From Chytridium lagenaria (taxonomy: Eukaryota > Chytridiomycota > Chytridiomycetes > Chytridiales > Chytridiaceae), in contig JAHLKC010000013.1 in the NCBI GenBank assembly GCA_025449115.1, positions 91,001-155,000 on the forward strand: 64,000 nucleotides of DNA. Reading direction: 5' to 3'. The notes under the pieces are model-generated. The model was given only the letters and a program-made list of their open reading frames with translations, made no database searches and was not told the DNA's origin. Made by a program: the position numbers and the translations under genes. Of this stretch, positions 11,037 through 23,469 are shown piece after piece; the stretch's first letter is position 1; every line of letters begins with the position of its first letter.

Positions 11037-12081
11037 TTAAAAAAAAGACAAGAAAATGGATTATTTATTTATTTATTTTATTTTATTTTATTGATGAATA
11101 TTACCTAATAAATACATACAATTAATAATAATAGGTTTTCCGCCCAGTTTTTATAGCCTTTCTATCCCTATTTTCTTAGCTGTCACACACCTCAATGTCG
11201 TACATGGCCAAAGGAAGGGTAATATTGTAATATTAGTTGAAATATATAGTGCAGCCTGGGTTGCCATATATATTAATATGTGCCTTGATGCCTGTGAATG
11301 ATGAATGTGATGAATGCCCAGGAACCAGAAATCATCTCATCCATTTCTTGTGTCTTAATAATTGATCGATATGTAATATTTTCATTTATTTATTTAATGA
11401 ATTATTAAATTATATCATTGGTGGATTATTTATTATTTTGATTTGCAAGTTATATTTACATCCTGATGAGGGGCATGCATGCATGATGGTCGTCTCCCAA
11501 GAGGCGAAAAGAAAAACAAATAACGGGAGGGAGGTTAAGTCGGAACAGAACGTCATGAGATACAACATGCCTCCCATCTACACTATCCATCCATCCTATT
11601 CTATCCCATCTTCAAAAACATTCCCGATACTTCCCGTTCATCCTCAAGTACACTGTTTCTTTGAATCTACTCCTCCATCCATATAGATAGAATAACACTC
11701 AAACAAATGACGTCCTTTTTGCTTTACTGCAAGAGGCTAAAAAAAATTAAAAGGAGCGCGACTTTTTTGGGGGCAAGCAATGGGTGGCAAAAGTGCACGC
11801 GACTCCCGTCAACCAAAGTGTCCCCCCTAATCAAAAATATAAAAACACCAGCCCTCTCTCAACTCCCCCTTCCCCCCTATATCCTTTTCTTTGTAGGGAA
11901 TCCTCCACCACTCCAATTCATCTATATAAAAAGGGAATATCTACAACCACCCTCACCCTTCATTCAACTTTCTTTGAAATCCCAACCCATACCCGCCTTC
12001 CACTTCAAATCCATCAACACCAGCAATATAGCCGACCTTCAAGAACTTGACCTCAACAGGCGTCGTCCAGAGTTCGTCACC
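11037..12081. other. Intergenic; promoter side of the Hsp20-LEA gene
   Basis: The first 400 bp are AT-rich with TTTA/ATTT repeats and no gene. From about 11690 the sequence becomes mixed. It carries several C5-T runs (near 11822, 11868 and 11873) that contain the CCCCT stress-response core of yeast Msn2/4 sites, and a TATA box. A C-rich leader precedes the ATG. Short open frames such as 11438-11686 have no supporting features. Confidence 0.5.
11923..11930 (+). promoter_or_regulatory. TATA box of the Hsp20-LEA gene
   Basis: TATATAAA lies about 150 bp upstream of the chosen ATG at 12082. CCCCT-type runs lie 50-110 bp further upstream. A strict heat-shock element (nGAAnnTTCn) was not found. Confidence 0.45.
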
Positions 12082-14661
12082 ATGACGACTCAAGAGCCCC
12101 ACGTCACCGTCACCCGCACCACCCAGCCCATCTCACCCACGAAGAAGAGCACAGCTTCCCTGGTCCCGCAGGTGCCACCACCTACGTCACCCCCGTCCAC
12201 ACTCCAGGCAAGGCCAAGAACGTCCACCAGCCTCAACCGACCAAGTCCACTCACAACGTCAAGCCCGAAAAGTTTGAGAAGCATGTCGAGAGGCAAGAGT
12301 CGCAGGAGAAAAAGTACAATTTTGAAGATGCCAAAGATGTCGCCGATGGAGTTGATTCGTTGGTTATCTCTGCTTGGACTCGGAGTCGCTACCATGTCCG
12401 CGGGTATCTGGGGCGTCCCCCGTCTCTGGAACTGGACGCGTTCCACCGTCCCCACTCTCTGGGGTGGCGGAAAGTCTTATAAGCCCGAGTACAAGCAGCA
12501 CTACAATGTCCACGAGAACGACCGCTACAGCCGCTCCCCCGCCGGTGCCCCTCACTGGCAATCTGCTAGTCCCTTGTAAGTACTTCCTTATTTGAAACAA
12601 CGCTTTCCAAATAGCTCTCCTTGTTTTTCTTACGCCCTGTTTCCATATTTAATCAGCTCGGAAGCCCTTGGCAGTCTTGACAATTTCGCCAATTCCTTCC
12701 TTTGGCCCTACAACACCCCTTCCACGCGTCCCGGCGCCACCATCCCCGGTGAAGGGCCCGCCTACTTCCCTCCCTCGCTCTACTCGGGTGGTCTCCCTCC
12801 AGGCGGTCCGCCCCCAGGTCTCCGTGACTATGGCAACCACTACTCCATGTCTCTCGCCATGCCCGGTCTCGCTGAGAATGATGTGATGGTGAGGTTTTCG
12901 GAGGCTGGGGCGAGACTTCGCGTTGATGCGCATGCTAGGACGATGGATCGGAAGACAGGACGGAGGGGAGAATTGTTGGAAGTGGCGGTTGTGACTGTGC
13001 CGAGAGATGCTGAGGTGGACAGGGCGGTGGCTGAGATGACGAATGGGATGTTGACTTTGACTATTCCAAAGTGAGTTTATTTCTTCTTCTATATATGGCT
13101 TCAACATTTTTTTTAATTGCACCTTGGTATTTTAAAACCGTGCCTTTAGAAAGGCATTACTAGTTCATCTCCTTTTCCTTAGCTGCCTCCGTTTCCGATC
13201 TGTCCTTTACATTCATTGGCCTCTCCTTGTCATCCCTTTATTGCAACACATGTCTTAATTCCTTTTTTCGTCCAGGCGCAATGTTCAGTCTGCCGACGTC
13301 CACGTCCCAGTCAAGGCTTCCATGAGAGACTCTGTTCACCGCGATTTCTTCTCTGGACGGCAGAACCAGCAACCCCAGCAAGGCCAAGAATCGACTTACC
13401 AACGTACCATGTCCGCTTTTGAAAAGACACTTCAGGTATGTATCCTTCGTCCCTCCATCTCCACTGTTTATGATTTTTTCAAAAAACTGCAGGAGGTGTA
13501 TTTCACCGCCATCTCATTATAAATCGTCCATGCGATATCTTTCATCACTTTTTTAAAACCCGTCGACCATTCAACCCTTCCCTCATCCCCCATCCGTTCA
13601 CCACTCACCCATTTCTTCCAGGACATCTACAACGGCCTCCCCCAATCCCTCCGTGACCAACCCAACATCATGTCCACCATCCGCACAAACCTCCAACGCG
13701 CCTACGACACCGGCTCCCAACTCCCCAACCGTGCCGCCGACACCGCCGCAGACTCCTGGAACCGCGTCAAACAAGCCGGTCAACAAGCCACCGACGTTGC
13801 CTACCAGTACGGCTCCCAGGCAACCAACGAGGCAAAGGGGTACGGATCGCAAGCGACCAACGCTGCGTATCAGTACGGTCAGGCTGCGACGGATCAAGCA
13901 AAGGGGTATGGGGCGGCGGTGACGGATGCGGCGTATCAGTATGGTGCGGCGGCGACGGGTGTTGCGAAAGCGGCGACGGATGTGGCTTATCAGTATGGTG
14001 CGGCGGCGACGGATGCTGCGTATCAATATGGTGCGGCGGCGACGGACGCTGCGTATCAGTACGGGTCTGCTGCAACGGATGTGGCGAAACAGTATGGCGC
14101 GGCGGCAACGGATGTGGCGTATCAATATGGGTCAGCGGCAACGCAACGTGCTCGTGAAGCGGGTGGTGCGGCTGCTCAAGCTGGTGCACAGGCGACAGGG
14201 TATTTCGGTCATGTTGGTGCTCAAGCGACGGAGGGATTGAAACATGCTGGAGAGTATGTGGCGGATGCTGGACGGCGGCTACGGAAGGGTTGAAGCAGGC
14301 TGGGGCTTATGTGACGGATGCGGGGAGTGCAGCGACGGATAGGTTGAAAGGAGCTGGGGAGTTTGTTGTTGAGCAGTTGCAGCATATGGGGGGGTTGCGG
14401 CGGATGTGGGGAGTACGGCGACGATGAAGGTGAAGGAGGCTGGGGGAGTGTTGTTGAGGGGGCGATGTATGTTGGAGAACGGGATTGCTGGGGCTGGGGC
14501 TGCAGTGACGGATACGGTTGGGGGTGTTGTGAGGGGGGCGGGGGAACGGATTGTTGGGGCTGGGGCTGCGGTGGACGAATACTGTGGGGCAGGCCGTGAG
14601 GGGGGCCGGTGAACGGGCGTCGATGGCGACGGAGGCTGTGAAGGGGGTGCCGGATCAATGA
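12082..14661 (+). CDS. Small heat-shock (alpha-crystallin) domain fused to LEA-like repeats
   Basis: Exon 1 (12082-12578) is Thr/Pro-rich, then polar (DAKDVADGVDSLVIS) and ends in a Tyr/His/Trp-rich stretch. Exon 2 (about 12659-13071) carries an Hsp20-like alpha-crystallin domain: SMSLAMPGLAENDVMVRF, then VVTVPRDAEVDRAVAEM and the signature end NGMLTLTIPK. Exon 3 (about 13276-13435) adds NVQSADVHVPVKAS and a Gln-rich piece. Exon 4 (about 13622-14661) holds 15 or more imperfect 10-11-residue repeats around AATDAAYQYG and then GAGERIVGAGAAV, resembling group-3 LEA or apolipoprotein-like amphipathic helices. sHSPs hold unfolding proteins and LEA proteins protect during drying, so a stress-protective chaperone is inferred. 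Frame breaks occur near 12160, 12390 and 14272 and in the last 300 bp; the tail ends KGVPDQ. Confidence 0.72.
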
Positions 14662-15298
14662 GATGTGGGTTTGAGGAGGTGAAGGAGGGTGTTAGGGAGA
14701 GGGTTTGTCGCAATGTTGGACCAGGTTCGAGGGCGTCAGTGACCCATGTTCATACACATGTTCACCCTGTTTGAAGATGTTTGTGATCTTTCGGTATTCT
14801 TTCCCTGAGTGTTGCGACTTGCTCTTGGAAGACACTTCTTTGTTGATATTTTCTTGTTGATGTTTTGCGTTGTTGCGAGCGTGTCTCCTTTGTGTTGGTT
14901 TCTTGTTTATTCTTGTTTGTTTCTTGGGCACCGACTGTTCGAAGCATTGAACGTTTTTTCCAGTTCCTCTGCTTTCCTTTTTGTATAAATGAAAAAAAAA
15001 AGATTGTTTTTTCTTGCACCGTCTCTCATCTCTTGCGCATGACCCATAACAATGACTTGCATACAAGAGTTGTCATATGCATTAATTGTCAGAATGGGTT
15101 CTCGCCTTTCAAAACAAAATCAAAACAATAAACTCCGATTTATTCAAACATCCTCGCCCCCTTGTCAAGAAAACCATCTCATTGACATTATCATCTACGG
15201 GGGGCCAACCCACCCCAAGCTGACACCTATTTCTCGTCCACGAGCGAACATTGACCTCAATACACACATCATCCAGTTGTATTAAAAAGAAAAGGACG
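14662..15298. other. Intergenic
   Basis: This stretch lies between the stress-protein stop and the ATG26 start. It is T-rich at first, suggesting a 3' end. Minus-strand frames in it (for example 14762-15019) are Lys/Gln/Thr-rich and look like chance. No gene is seen. Confidence 0.55.
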
Positions 15299-18200
15299 AT
15301 GAGCTTAATGCTTCAATCACATCCCCTTCCCAACACCCTTCAAGTCCTCGACCCAGACCCTGGTTCACCCGTCCAACCTCCCCTCATCCCCATCCCCATC
15401 ATCACCCCCTCTCTCACCGCAATCCAAAAAACAATGGTTCCCCGCGCTCCCACTCTCCCCCACAAAAAGATTCAACTGGTTCACGAAACCCCAAACAGAA
15501 CCCGAGGACACATGGACTCAGGAGGAGGATGTGGCGTTCCCCACGGATTCCATGTTACGCCTCATGGCAGCTGAATTGGTACGTCATGGATGTGGCTGAA
15601 ATAAGAAAAAAAGGTGGGCAAGTATTTAATGATTTTCTCGCTCTTTCAGCATCTCCGTTCGGATGAACCCTATGATGGACAGGATATCATTGCTGGGGAT
15701 CATTTGATCACAGGTAATGACGCTTGGTGTTTTTTTTTTAATGCTGATGTTATGGGTTAAGATCCGACGCTGGATGAACGGTCGTCGATTCATGGGGTTG
15801 TTGTGCATCGGACGAGTGAGGAGGAGGAGGAGGAGTGGGGGAAGGAGGAGATGAGCGTTGAAGAAAAGATTCGGATTGCTTTTGAGTTGCCCGGGTTGAG
15901 GAGTATAAGGAGGTAAGGTTTAGGATGTTGTTCGCGTTGAGTTTTGTTTGAGCGGCATCTTTTCATGGTTTCTACTGATGTTGAAGGCTCTGCGTTATCC
16001 ATGATAGCCACCGCTGGGCTTGCATGAATTTTTCCTCGGCTCATACATGCATCTTCCCTTTCTCATCATCAACCCATCTCATGTAGCGAATTGCCGTATG
16101 TGGCTATTCGTGATGTTAAAGCGACTCGTCACTTTCACACCACTCCGTGCTTGTTTTTTCTTCTATATCTTTTCTTCTGTATTTGGTATTTCTTAGTCCC
16201 TCGATCCACACCCTTCAAACACTCATCACAAAGTCAACGCCCTCCCCATCCTCACTCATCTCCTCAGAATTCGCATGCTGGTTCGTCCGCTCCGTCCTCC
16301 TCAAAGGCTACATGTACATCACCGAAAACCACATCTGTTTCTACGCAACCCTCCCCACCCGCGATCTCGGGGTCATCCAAAAATCCGGTTTTCTCGGTAA
16401 ACGTCCACGCACCGGCACAGGGTTTCAAACCGTCACCTACTGGTTCACGCTCAAGAATGATGTGTTGTATTATTATGAGGATTCAACGGTAAGTGAAGGT
16501 TGGGCGGTTTGTTTTTTTTTAATGGTTTGTCATAGAGCGTGTATTTCCCGACGGGGGGGATTCATTTGAAGGATGCGACGAGGGTGGAGGAGTCGAAGAA
16601 ACGGCAGAATGGGTTTAAGATTGTGACGCCGAGGAAAAAGTATTATTTGACGGCGGATACGGAGACGTCTAGGAAGGAGTGGTAAGTGTAAATAAACTTA
16701 TTCGTGACGTATTGTTTTTTTAACAGTTTTCAAACACTTTGAAAACCCCTGGTACCTTCTCCTCGTTTTCTTATAAGCTTTTTATTTTTGTAACGTTGAA
16801 CTGTTAAATTCTATCTATTTTTGACTAAACCCACAACCTTTTTCCAACTTCATTTACTTTTTAAAATTGAACTGTCATTTTTTCATGACTACGAACCCAT
16901 TACCTTTTTTCCAACTTGACCCTGTTTTAAAATCTAACGGTGTCTGTTTAGGATCACCGCCCTCAAATCCTCCATCTTCCACGCCGCAACGAAGGTTCCG
17001 ACGTCCGCATCGTCCTCCCCTTTATCAACATCACCTCCATCACCCACAACAAAACCACCTCCTTCACCGACACCCTCCACATCAACGTGGTCGACAGCGA
17101 ATCCTCCGAAGAATATTTCTTTTCCTACTTTAACGACGTTGACCGCGCGTTCAAGTTCATCCGAGGGGTTTGGGAGAGCCGACTTGGCCTCGCGAGAGCC
17201 GCTGAGGAGGGAGGTCCGAGATCCCCACCACCGTTCCCATCGACACCGGTGATAAAGTCCCCGACCAAGTGGACGGTGAACACGCAGGTGAATACGAAAT
17301 GGCCGATGGTGAGGTCGCCTTCTGCGTCGTTCAAGCCTGTGTGTTCACCTAAACGGGTGGTGCATCATCGGAGGAGTGAGAGTGATCATGTGTTGAAGAT
17401 GGGGGAGATGGGGGGTTCAACGTCCCCTGTGAGGAGGGGTGATGGTGAGAATGTGGGTGTCATGACACCTGTGAGAAGGGGGGAGTATGGGAAATTGGGG
17501 GATGGGATGGTGACGAGGAATATTGTGCATCGACGGGGTGGAAGTGATTTTGTTATGAAGAGGGGGGAGGGGATGCATGTGAAGGGATCACCGCAACGTG
17601 TTGAGCATCGACGGAGTGAGAGTGAGTGTGTGGTGAGTGGGGAGGTCGGGGAGGTGTTGCCGACGGTGGAGGAGGAAGGGGAGACAAAGTGGGGATGGAG
17701 GGGACATAGAAAGTCCATGTCGGATGTGAGTGGATTTGAGGGGTTTGTGAGTTCGCAAAAGGAAGGAGCGTTTAGGGAGATGTTTGCGATGCCGGATGAT
17801 GAAAATTTGGTGGCAGGTGAGATTTTCAACTCTTTTTGTTTTCTGTTGGTATTGATGTTTCCTTGTTTTTTTGGTAGCGTATACTTGTTACCTTGTACGC
17901 GTGCTGCCGAGACTTGGGAAGATTTATGTGTCGGAGCATTATGTTTGTTTTCAGTCAAAGTTGGTGGGGATTAGGACAAAAGTGGTTATACCGGTTTCCG
18001 ATATTTTGTCGGCACAGAGGATAAACAGAAGGAGTTGTTTTATCATGGGTTGTGCTTGCTTTTAAAAGATCAAAGTGAAGTGAGTGCTTTTGCTTTTACT
18101 TTATCCTTTTTTACTTTTTACTTTTATAAAGAAATCCCAGCTGACATATGTATTTAGGTATACTTTGAATTCCATTCATCGGATTTAAGGAATAAATGCC

Positions 18201-19978
18201 TGGAGATTATCTCCTCGCGGTTGGTGATAGTAAATGAGGGGGCAGAGAAAGAGGGATCACCTGATCGAGGACAAGTCGATCCAAGGCGTCATCTAGCTGT
18301 TCTTGATGACGTTTATCAAACCGACCGGCATAAAAGCTTGATATGACTCAAGGTATTATTTTCATGTACAAAAGTCATCTAACGCGGGGGTATTTTTGTC
18401 TAGCCGAAATAACCACACTCCCACCCATCAACAGCACCCTCCACAACCCCCACCCTCACCCATGCATATCACATGTCTCACCATCGGCACCCGTGGAGAC
18501 GTTCAACCCTACATTGCTCTATGCAAGCGTCTCGCGATGGACGGGCATACATGTCGGATTGCCACGCATCTAGAGTATAAGGAATGGATTGAGGAGCATG
18601 GGATTGAGTTTAGGGAGGTCAAAGGGAACCCTGCTGAATTGATGCAGTGTTGTGTGGATAATGGGATGTTTACTGTGAGTTTTATTAGGGACGCTGCGGG
18701 GAAGTTTAGGGGATGGATTGATGAGCTTTTGGAGTCGGCTTGGGAGGCTTGTCAGGGGACGGATATGTTGATTGAGAGTCCGACGGCTATGGCTGGTGTG
18801 CATATTGCTGAGAAATTGGGTGAGTGTTTCTGCCTTGTGTATTGAGTGCTTCCGTTATCTTTTTCCTAACGTGTTGGGTCCTTATTTTTGGGTGACAGAT
18901 ATCCCTTTCTTTGGAGCTTTCTCAATGCCGTGGACGAGGACGAGAGCGTTTCCGCATCCTTTTGCTGTTACGGAACGACATCTTGGGGTGGTTATAATTA
19001 TATGAGTTATGTTATGATGGATCAGATTTTGTGGAAAGGGACGAGCGCGCAAATCAATCGATGGCGAAAAAAACACGTTAGATAGGGTGAGTTGTTAGCT
19101 TTTGACAATGATACTTCACATCTGCATTTACGCATTGTAATAATCATATTCTTTAATCTAGCCACCCATCGTTCTCGGCAACATTGGCGAGTTTAAAATT
19201 CCATATCTCTATTTTTTCTCCCCCTCCATCGTCCCACCCCCCTCAGATTGGCACGACTGGATCCACATGACAGGATTCTGGTTTCTCGATGAACCCGAAA
19301 TCGGATGGTCGCCTCCCTCTGATCTCCTCGCGTTCCTTGACGGCGGTCCACCCCCTGTGTACATTGGGTTTGGGAGCATTATTGTTCCTGATCCGGATGA
19401 ACTTACACGGACGATTCTTGCTGCGGTTGAGAAGGCTGGGGTGAGAGCTGTTGTGAGTAAGGGATGGTCGGCGAGGATGAAGGAGGATGGAGGTGAGGAG
19501 GAGGTGATTGAGTTTCCAGAGTTTGTGTATGCTATTGATAAGGTGCCGCATGACTGGCTGTTTCCGAGGATGGCGGGGGTGGTGCATCATGGAGGATGTG
19601 GGACTACTGGAGCTGGATTAAGAGCTGGAGTGCCCACGGCGATCCGACCATGTAAGTGTTCTCCAAAACCTCAAATCTGCATTTCCTTTAAATTTCGTGT
19701 CGCGTCTTGTCTAACGTAGACGTTCTGACACGAAAATCATATTTGTAGTTTTCGGCGACCAATTCTTTTGGGCAGACCGTGTTCAAGACCTCGGTGTTGG
19801 CTGCGCGATCCGCAAACTCACGGTCGACAAACTTGCGTCGGTTCTCACGGCGCTCGTGTCTGACGAAAAGATGCGCGGAAGGGCCGAACTTCTTGGAAGC
19901 AAGATCAGAGCCGAAGATGGGGTTGGGAATGCTGTTGAATGCATTTACAGAGATTTAGATTTTGCGAGGCTGCTGTGA
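15299..19978 (+). CDS. ATG26: Sterol 3-beta-glucosyltransferase (GRAM-PH-GRAM-GT28)
   Basis: Atg26/UGT51 transfers glucose from UDP-glucose to membrane sterols and in some yeasts serves pexophagy. Order of domains: the first GRAM half ([11 protein letters not shown] near 15860, then [18 protein letters not shown] near 16300); a PH domain ([30 protein letters not shown], then a Trp-containing end near 16680); a disordered linker (about 17160-17800); and a second GRAM ([20 protein letters not shown] near 17900, then [14 protein letters not shown] near 18160). The GT28 catalytic domain starts at [19 protein letters not shown] (18463), continues with [18 protein letters not shown], and ends with the nucleotide-sugar motif [18 protein letters not shown] (19580) and [16 protein letters not shown]. 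At least eight introns are needed. One G is missing from a GGGG run near 18990 (before YNYMSYVM), a base is extra in a poly-A run near 19070, and another break lies near 15430. All key motifs are present. Confidence 0.9.
17340..17640 (+). repeat. ATG26: Internal basic repeats in the ATG26 linker
   Basis: The linker between the GRAM domains repeats two short motifs: [21 protein letters not shown] and [11 protein letters not shown], alternating with [10 protein letters not shown] and [10 protein letters not shown]. The RRxS and RRG cores resemble basophilic-kinase (PKA-like) target contexts. The repeats are not known to me from other Atg26 proteins. Confidence 0.6.
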
Positions 19979-21486
19979 GACGGTTGGGACAGTCTGCTTC
20001 GTCGTCATTGTTGTTGGGTGGTCGTTCTGTGGTTGTTGATGATGATGAGCAACAGGGGGATGATACCAAGGAGGAGGTTGGAAAGGATTGAAGAGATTGA
20101 TGACGCTATGGTATGGCTGGCTGACACCTCCACCCCCGCATAATAAATACTCGGAAATATAAATATTATTATTATAAATATCATTTATTATAAATTCCAT
20201 GCACATACATATTTACCATGTTTTAATTTCTTCAATAATCATATTATAACTTTTTATTTATTAAAGCCTATAAAATCCATGGACTAAAAAAATAATATAA
20301 ATAAAGAAGATAAATATTAATCACCCAGTGACCCAGTATTAGGGGTCGTAGTGAATCTTGGTTATGGAAATAATAATTAATTAATTAAATATGGATGGAT
20401 GGGATGGATGGATGGATGGATGTAAATATATATTTATAATAAAGGGAACAGGCAGGTTGGATGGATGGAAGAAAGAACATCAATGACGCCCATTCATTAT
20501 ATATATACTCCATTCCACCCCTTATCAAAATTATTAATTTTTTTAATATTTATTTGTCAAGCTTTATTATTGGTCACATATATACATTTTAATTATCAAA
20601 TTATTTTTATCCGCACTTTTTTTGTTTTCTTTCAAAAACTTTGCCTCAGGAAATTCATGGATGTGATACAAAAAAATTATTAATTATTAATTGATATATA
20701 ATTATAAGCGTTTTATTTTATTATTTTCTTGTCTTTCCCATTTTCTTCTTTTATTAATAATAAATAATAATAATTTTTTTTATTTTTGAAAGGCAACAAA
20801 AAGAAACACCCTTCCTTTATCCCCGGTTCCTTCTTTTCTTCCTTTTGTTCCACCCCCCGTCCCCCGTACCTTTGTTCCCGTCCTCACCCGAGACGAAACC
20901 ACAAGAAGGCCTGATAGTTCTCCCCTTAAATACCTTCTTACCAAAACTCTCTTATTTGTTCACACACTACCCAACTGCATTCGTTTTTTGGTCGTAGTTA
21001 GAAGAAAGAAAGAAAGAAAGAAAGACGAAAACGAGCGCGATCCTTAATCATCAAGACAACTAGCTAGCAAGCATTACATCTCAACCTCTACTGCTCTTAA
21101 GTAAATAAAAGCACCATCCCCCTTCCTCCTCCGGCAGTACCCAAGTCCGTGAGAGAGAGAGAGAGAGACTCGTCCTGCTCCAGTCAAGCAAAAGAAAAGC
21201 AAGCAAGCAAGCGCATCAACCACCGCAGCAAACAAGAGAGACTCTTTTCGGAACTCTCTTTAACCCGCATTCCATTCAACAACAGCAGCAGCGGCAGCAA
21301 ACAGTAAATTCGCCGGCAAAGACCAAAGGCCTCCATCCTTAACCAGCCACAAACCAACACCAGTACTCAGCAAGCAAAGCTATCCATTCCCGTCTCAAGC
21401 ATTCCAACTTCCGACCCTTCCTCACCCACCTATATCCTGTCTCGCTTACAGCACAACCCCAAACTTCCTACTTCCAGCCGATACAT
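19979..21486. other. Long AT-rich intergenic region and 5' leader of the zinc-finger gene
   Basis: The first 800 bp are AT-rich with TTATTA-type repeats and a GGAT/GGATG microsatellite near 20390-20465. After about 20820 the composition changes to C/A-rich DNA with GAAA repeats near 21004, a GA run near 21152, AAGC repeats near 21200 and CAG-like AACAGCAGCAG near 21280. This part looks like a long transcribed leader of more than 500 nt for the plus-strand transcription factor. No gene is seen. Confidence 0.5.
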
Positions 21487-23469
21487 GCCTTTTAGCCTTC
21501 TCAACTTTGACTCGTCTTCTTCGTTCACTGCGCAGAACACCTACCAGCACCACAACCCTCTCGTCTTAACAACAGCGAAGAGGAATTGGACTTTCTTAAA
21601 TTGATAATTAACAGCACCGCCCCTTCATCAACCAACCTCTCAAACATCAACTCAAAGTTGGATTACAACAACCTGTTCGCCAACAACATTAGCCAGCATG
21701 ACATTGATTCCCGCTCCCCGCAAGCCTTCTCGCCTCTTGGAGGATTCGTCAGTGATGACCCGACCTCATCCGGTGCCCTCTCCGGGTACCCAGGCTCACC
21801 TGTAGACTTCCTTGACTCGTGAGTATCTGATTGCTCTGGCGCCTACCATGAAATTTTTTCACGCTGGCACCTGTTTTTTCCACAATCCACTTTTGGAAGA
21901 CGCCGTCCTTTCTGTCTTCTATATCTCCATCTACCCACACACCAAATCTGTGTCCTAATCCCTCTTTGTTTAATGTACTCAGAACATATCCATCGCCCTT
22001 TGACTCTCCTCTCGAGGGTTTCGCTGGGCGATCCAACTCGTCGTCGTCAAGCAACAACATCAACCCCTCTGCCCTTCTCCGCAACAAACAGCGCCAAAAG
22101 ACCGCCCACCTCCTTCAGACCCCGACCCAGACTCCTTTGATCTCGTCCCTATTGCAGCCTTCGTCTCCTTTCCTTGCCACGTCACCCGCGTTTGACGCGG
22201 TTGATTCTTTCCTTGGACTTTCGTCAAATTCTCCTGTCTTTAGTGGGTTTAACTCACCCACCTCTCCCTTATTTGATTCTCTTGGATCCTTTGGACTCCA
22301 TGTTCACCTGATTTTGTCGACCTCGCCCTTGGTGGATCTGCTTCCACCTCGCCTCTCTTGAAAACCTTACTGGCGACTTTCCCTTGTTCGATGCCGTTGA
22401 GCCTTCAAACTCATGGAACGCTGGTGGTAATGGCACCACACCGTCGGTCGCAGATGTGTTAGCCGCAGCTGCCGCCGTCGCTTCCTCCAACATGTCTCAA
22501 AGCTCACCATACATGAACACCATGAACGCGTCAGCAAATTTTAGAATCGCCTTTATACCAGTCTATCAAAAAACTCACCCATGTTCCAGCAGTCTGCTCA
22601 GACTCCTTACCTTGGGCCTATGGCTTCTCCTGCTCTTGGTGTTATGGCGTCGCCTTACGTCAAGACTTTGCCCGCGACACCTCAGCTGCAGCAGCCGTCT
22701 CAGCAAGAGCCTACGGTTACTATCTCAATATCTGATCTTCAGGCTCTTCTCAAGGCTGTTCAGAACGTCCCCGCTTTAAAGCAGGCTGCTATCGCCAACA
22801 TCCTTGCCACCGCTACCCCTGTCGCGGCCCTTTGGCGACTCCTCTCCTCCCCATCGTTGGACACCCACTATGACCATGGAGGAGGACGTCATGTTTGGTG
22901 ACATGGCGTCCACTAACCTGTCTGAAAATGACATGGATTTGGCCAACAGCCTTTTCGGTGTGACCTCAACCTCTGCTGCTGCCGCTGCCGCCGCCGCCGC
23001 CTCCACCGTTGCATCAGAGGAAGCCCTCGTTGAGACTCAACCTGCCCGTCGCCGTGGTCGCAAGCCCGCTGCTGAGGCCCTTAACACTCCTAAAGCCTCC
23101 GCCACTACCCGTGTGACCAAGAAGACCACCGAGACAGCGTCGACCACCAGCTCCACAAAGCAACGCCGTCGTCCCTCCAAGCTCTACGCCTGTCCCCACG
23201 AAGGTTGTCCTCGCACGTTTACGCGAGCGTTTAACCTCAAGACGCATATTGAGACACATGACCCCACGCGTGACCGACCTTTTGCGTGTGATGACTGTGG
23301 GAGGGATTTTGTGAGGGTGCATGATTTGCAGAGACACCGATTGTGTCATGACCCTGAGAGACGGTTTGTGTGTGGAAGTTGTGGGAAAGGGTTTACGAGA
23401 CGGGATGCGTTGAGGAGACATTGGGGTGCGGAGAGGTTGGGTGTCAGGCGCCTGAGGATGAGGGAGTGA
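21487..23469 (+). CDS. C2H2 zinc-finger transcription factor, Crz1-like finger array
   Basis: The N-terminal two thirds are Ser/Asn/Pro/Leu-rich activation-domain-like sequence, for example ELDFLKLIINSTAPSS and GGFVSDDPTSSGALSGYP. A poly-Ala tract lies near 22980. The C-terminus holds zinc fingers: ACPHEGCPRTFTRAFNLKTH (C-x4-C-x12-H-x3-H), ACDDCGRDFVRVHDLQRH (C-x2-C-x12-H-x3-H), and CGSCGKGFTRRDALRRH, whose final zinc ligand is not visible. The RAFNLKTH / HDLQRH / RRDALRRH order resembles fungal Crz1/Msn2-like arrays, but a specific orthologue cannot be assigned. An intron spans about 21819-21984 (gtgagt...ag). Frame breaks near 21560 and 22290-22580 disrupt the N-terminal part. A basic RRGRKPAAEAL motif before the fingers resembles an AT-hook. 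Confidence 0.72.

Noticed and set aside
12380..12460. A transmembrane helix in the Hsp20-LEA N-terminus (LIRWLSLLGLGVATMSAGIW)
   Set aside because: The first half of this hydrophobic stretch lies where the better coding frame reads DVADGVDSLVISAW, so it probably results from a frame break.
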